Below, one piece after another: positions 60,905 to 64,000 of a stretch of 64,000 nt of DNA (position 1 is the stretch's first letter; every line of letters begins with the position of its first letter). Position numbers and translations under genes: made by a program. Location: assembly GCA_002691685.1 (NCBI GenBank), contig NZIQ01000086.1, forward strand, positions 7,666-71,665. Reading direction: 5' to 3'. This DNA is from Flavobacteriaceae bacterium (lineage in GTDB: Bacteria; Bacteroidota; Bacteroidia; Flavobacteriales; Flavobacteriaceae). Under the pieces are notes generated by a model, which worked only from the letters and a program-made list of their open reading frames with translations, was not told the DNA's origin and did not search any database.

Positions 60905-62350
60905 ATGAGTAAGACAAATTTTAAGAAACTTTATAACCCTGCCGACTTCGCTCAGCAGGGTCTTTTAGTTTTTGAGCTTCTTCAAGACTTTTTGGAAAAA
61001 GCTCAAAGTGAAGATTCAAAAACAATAAATTACAGGTCACCAGAAGACGAACTCGATTTTTGGAAAAAATGGCCTAATAAGCATAAAGGGGCAGCTGAAA
61101 ATCAAAAGATACAAGCTTTAATCACCTCTTTATTCGGACACACCAATCACATTCATAATCCAAAATATATCGGACATCAGGTTGGAGCGCCTCTGCCAAT
61201 AAACAGTTTTCTGGGGGCAGCTACAGCACTGATTAATAATGGTATGGCCGTCTATGAAATGGGTATGGCTCCCACTGCTATGGAACGTATTGTCACAGAT
61301 TGGCTATGTTCTAGAGTGGGTTTTGATCATAAATCTAGAGGTTTCTTGACCTCAGGAGGGACACTGGCAAATTTGACGGCTTTATTAGCAGCAAGACGTA
61401 CCATAGTTAAAGAGGATATCTGGCATACAGGGAACACCAAAAAATTAGGTGTAATGGTGAGCGCTGAAGCACACTACTGTATTGATCGTGCAGCGCGCAT
61501 CATGGGACTTGGTGATCAAGGAATCATAGGAATCCCTTTAAATAAGCAATTCTGTGCAGATGCAACAAAACTAGAAGAGGTCTATCAGAATGCTGTAAAA
61601 AAGGGGATCGAAGTATTTGCCATTGTAGGTAGCGCCCCTTCCACAGCAACAGGAAACTTTGATCCCTTAGAAGAAATGGCGCAATTTGCCAAATCAAAAT
61701 CCATTTGGTTTCACGTAGACGGAGCTCATGGAGGAGCTGTTGTGTTATCTAAAAAGTATAAACATCTAATGAAAGGAGCAGAGGATGCTGATTCTATCGT
61801 CATTGATGGTCATAAAATGATGCTAATGCCCACCTTAACTACTGCCCTACTCTTTAAAAAAGGTGATAATGCCCACAGAAACTTCAATCAACGCGTAGAA
61901 TATTTGTTACACGATACTGAAGAAGAAGATTGGTATAATGGGGCAAAGAGGACTTTTGAATGCACCAAAACCATGACTTCTGTTTATTGGTACACACTTC
62001 TTCAAGTTTATGGCGAAAAGATTTTTGAAGATTTTATCGACAGACAATTTGATTTAGCCAAGGACTTTATTAAAATCCTAGATTTACACCCTAGATTCGA
62101 ATATTTTCTTCCACCAGACTCCAACATTGTTTGCTTCAGATACCTTTTTGAAGGCAGCCATGATGAAGTCAATCATAAAAATAATGCATTGAGACAACTT
62201 GTATTAGAAGACGGAACATACTATTGCGTAAAAACAGTCTTGAATAAGACACAATTTCTTCGAGTGAGTTTAATGAATGCAACAACAGAGGTAAGTCATC
62301 TGAAGGAATTTATTCAATTCACTGAGAAGATGGCTCAAAAATTAATTTGA
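60905..62350 (+). CDS. pyridoxal-dependent (group II) amino acid decarboxylase
   Basis: 481 aa; GFLTSGGTLANLTALLAARR, WFHVDGAHGGAVVLS, ADSIVIDGHKMMLMPT (PLP lysine context). Confidence 0.88.
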   Translation: MSKTNFKKLYNPADFAQQGLLVFELLQDFLEKAQSEDSKTINYRSPEDELDFWKKWPNKHKGAAENQKIQALITSLFGHTNHIHNPKYIGHQVGAPLPINSFLGAATALINNGMAVYEMGMAPTAMERIVTDWLCSRVGFDHKSRGFLTSGGTLANLTALLAARRTIVKEDIWHTGNTKKLGVMVSAEAHYCIDRAARIMGLGDQGIIGIPLNKQFCADATKLEEVYQNAVKKGIEVFAIVGSAPSTATGNFDPLEEMAQFAKSKSIWFHVDGAHGGAVVLSKKYKHLMKGAEDADSIVIDGHKMMLMPTLTTALLFKKGDNAHRNFNQRVEYLLHDTEEEDWYNGAKRTFECTKTMTSVYWYTLLQVYGEKIFEDFIDRQFDLAKDFIKILDLHPRFEYFLPPDSNIVCFRYLFEGSHDEVNHKNNALRQLVLEDGTYYCVKTVLNKTQFLRVSLMNATTEVSHLKEFIQFTEKMAQKLI

Positions 62351-62376
62351 AACCTCTAATTTTAAGACAAAACGAA

Positions 62377-62565
62377 ATGAATAAACTCATCTTAGTGATT
62401 GCAATCATTTCTGTCATAATCGTTTAATCCCAAAACGAACAACAGATTTATGACATTATTGATGCTATTTCTGCAGAGAGAATTAAAAACGATATTAAAA
62501 CCTTTGCTGATTTTGGAACTCCATATACACTAAGTGATAAAGTTTCAAATAGCATCAGAATAGCA
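62377..62565 (+). pseudogene. relic of the N-terminus of an M28-type peptidase
   Basis: MNKLILVIAIISVIIV*SQNEQQIYDIIDAISAERIKNDIKTFADFGTPYTLSDKVSNSIRIA: signal-peptide-like start, in-frame TAA at 62425-62427, then a segment resembling flavobacterial M28 peptidase N-termini; similarity ends abruptly. Confidence 0.65.
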
Positions 62566-62578
62566 ATTTTAGGTAACT

Positions 62579-64000
62579 ATGAGAAAAACGATTGCTTTTA
62601 TTACAATATGCCTTGGAGTACAATTAAATGCACAAGAATTTACGCGTCAAGATAGTCTGAGAGGATCTATTACCGAGGAACGTTTATGGTGGGATGTTTT
62701 GCACTACGATTTAGCTGTAGAGGTGGACATTGATAACAAATACATACGTGGTAAAAATATCATGAGCTACAAAGTGTTGGATAACAATACACGCAGAATG
62801 CAGATAGATCTTCAAACACCAATGAAAATAGATAGTATACTGCAAAATGGAGATCAGCTCAAATTTTCAAGAGAAGGCAATGTGTATTGGATTGATTTTC
62901 CCAAAAAACAAATTTTAAATTCGAAAAATTCTATAGCAATCCACTTTCAAGGGTACCCCAAAGAAGCTGTTCGAGCTCCTTGGGACGGAGGTTTTTCTTG
63001 GAAAAAAGATGATTTAAACATGCCATTTGTGGCGACTTCTTGTCAAGGTTTAGGCGCAAGTGTTTGGTGGCCTAACAAAGATCATATGTACGATGAAGCC
63101 GACTCCTTATCCATCAATGTAACTGTCCCAAAAGGACTGGTTAATGTTTCTAATGGCCGTCTCAAAAATGTAGAGTACTTAGAAGAAAAAACGAAATATC
63201 ATTACGAAGTAAAGAACCCAATCAACAATTACGGCGTCAATATTAACATCGGTAACTACACGTCTTATAAAGAAACCTATCAAGGAGAGAAAGGTCCTTT
63301 GGATATTTCTTATCATGTTTTAAAGCAAGATTTAGAGCGTGCTAAAAAGCAATTCAAACAAGTTCCAATGATGCTAGAGGCCTTCGAATACTGGTTTGGA
63401 CCCTATCCTTTTTACGAAGACAGTTTTAAGTTAGTCCAAGTACCTTATCTAGGAATGGAACACCAAAGTTCTGTCACCTATGGCAATCAGTTTGGTAATG
63501 GATATCTCGGCAGAGATTTATCTGGTACTGGTTGGGGTCTTAAATTTGACTTTATTATCGTGCACGAAGCTGGTCATGAGTGGTTTGCCAATAATATTAC
63601 CTACAAAGATGCGGCTGATATGTGGCTACACGAAAGTTTTACTGCGTATAGTGAATCACTTTATTTAGATTATCATTTCGGCAAAGAGGCAGCACAAGAA
63701 TATGTGAGAGGTACCCGAAAAAACATAGAAAACGAAGGACCTATTATTGGATGGTACGGTGTAAATCAGCCCTCCAAAGGCAATGATAAATATTACAAAG
63801 GATCCAACGTAATACACACCTTAAGACAGTGGATAGATGATGATCAAAAATTCAGAATGCTTTTGAGAGGTTTAAATAAAACATTTTATCATTCAACTGT
63901 AACTACCTCGGAAATTGAAGATTATATCACGGGATTTACTGGACTTCCCTTAGAAGTATTTTTCAATCAATACTTACGTAAGACTAACATCCCGACTTTA
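62579..64000 (+). CDS. M1 family metallopeptidase, truncated by window edge (missing from ORF track)
   Basis: 474 codons open to window end: MRKTIAFITICLGVQLNAQEFTRQDSLRGSITEERLWWDVLHYDLAVEVD...YLGMEHQSSVTYG...VHEAGHEWFANNITYKDAADMWLHESFTAYSESLYLDY; HExxH-x18-E. Confidence 0.94.
   Translation, partial: MRKTIAFITICLGVQLNAQEFTRQDSLRGSITEERLWWDVLHYDLAVEVDIDNKYIRGKNIMSYKVLDNNTRRMQIDLQTPMKIDSILQNGDQLKFSREGNVYWIDFPKKQILNSKNSIAIHFQGYPKEAVRAPWDGGFSWKKDDLNMPFVATSCQGLGASVWWPNKDHMYDEADSLSINVTVPKGLVNVSNGRLKNVEYLEEKTKYHYEVKNPINNYGVNINIGNYTSYKETYQGEKGPLDISYHVLKQDLERAKKQFKQVPMMLEAFEYWFGPYPFYEDSFKLVQVPYLGMEHQSSVTYGNQFGNGYLGRDLSGTGWGLKFDFIIVHEAGHEWFANNITYKDAADMWLHESFTAYSESLYLDYHFGKEAAQEYVRGTRKNIENEGPIIGWYGVNQPSKGNDKYYKGSNVIHTLRQWIDDDQKFRMLLRGLNKTFYHSTVTTSEIEDYITGFTGLPLEVFFNQYLRKTNIPTL

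Noticed and set aside
63480-63668. 62-aa ORF listed near the right edge
   Set aside because: Wrong frame within the M1 peptidase coding sequence, which is open from 62579 to the window end
1-64000. CRISPR arrays, tRNA/rRNA genes, transposases, integrases, toxin-antitoxin or defence modules
   Set aside because: None seen on either strand: no regularly spaced repeats, no cloverleaf-like intergenic segments noticed, and no relevant protein families among the ORFs

Overview
The window reads as a chromosomal segment of a Bacteroidota/Flavobacteriaceae-like bacterium: AT-rich, densely packed, mostly housekeeping genes. Recognisable content: GntP permease and glycerate kinase; rpsF-rpsR-rplI-DUF6495-hisS; priA; rlmH; a SerB-like/SerA fusion; rdgB; a DEAD-box helicase; purB; a BtuFCD-type uptake system; a divergent 6-phosphogluconate dehydrogenase; carB; rpmH (missing from the ORF track); mtaB; rpmE2; an ECF sigma module; purL; a fadN-fadA-fadE-type beta-oxidation operon; a PLP decarboxylase; and an M1 peptidase that runs off the right edge (also missing from the track). 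I saw no CRISPR array, prophage, transposase, tRNA/rRNA or defence island, and I did not find a convincing new biological system. The best second-look items are: (i) an A9-tract frameshift that splits a PAS histidine kinase just before its catalytic G2 box; (ii) an M28-peptidase-like N-terminal relic with an in-frame stop, missing from the track, just before the M1 peptidase; (iii) a 12-bp perfect hairpin with a competing alternative stem in an unusually long intergenic region next to small orphan genes; (iv) a duplicated FxxPExYF motif in the protein encoded between an ECF sigma factor and a Spy/CpxP-like protein; (v) the SerB-SerA fusion; (vi) five convergent gene pairs that overlap by exactly 4 bp, sharing stop codons as YTAR. 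All family names come from sequence recognition only. No database search was run.
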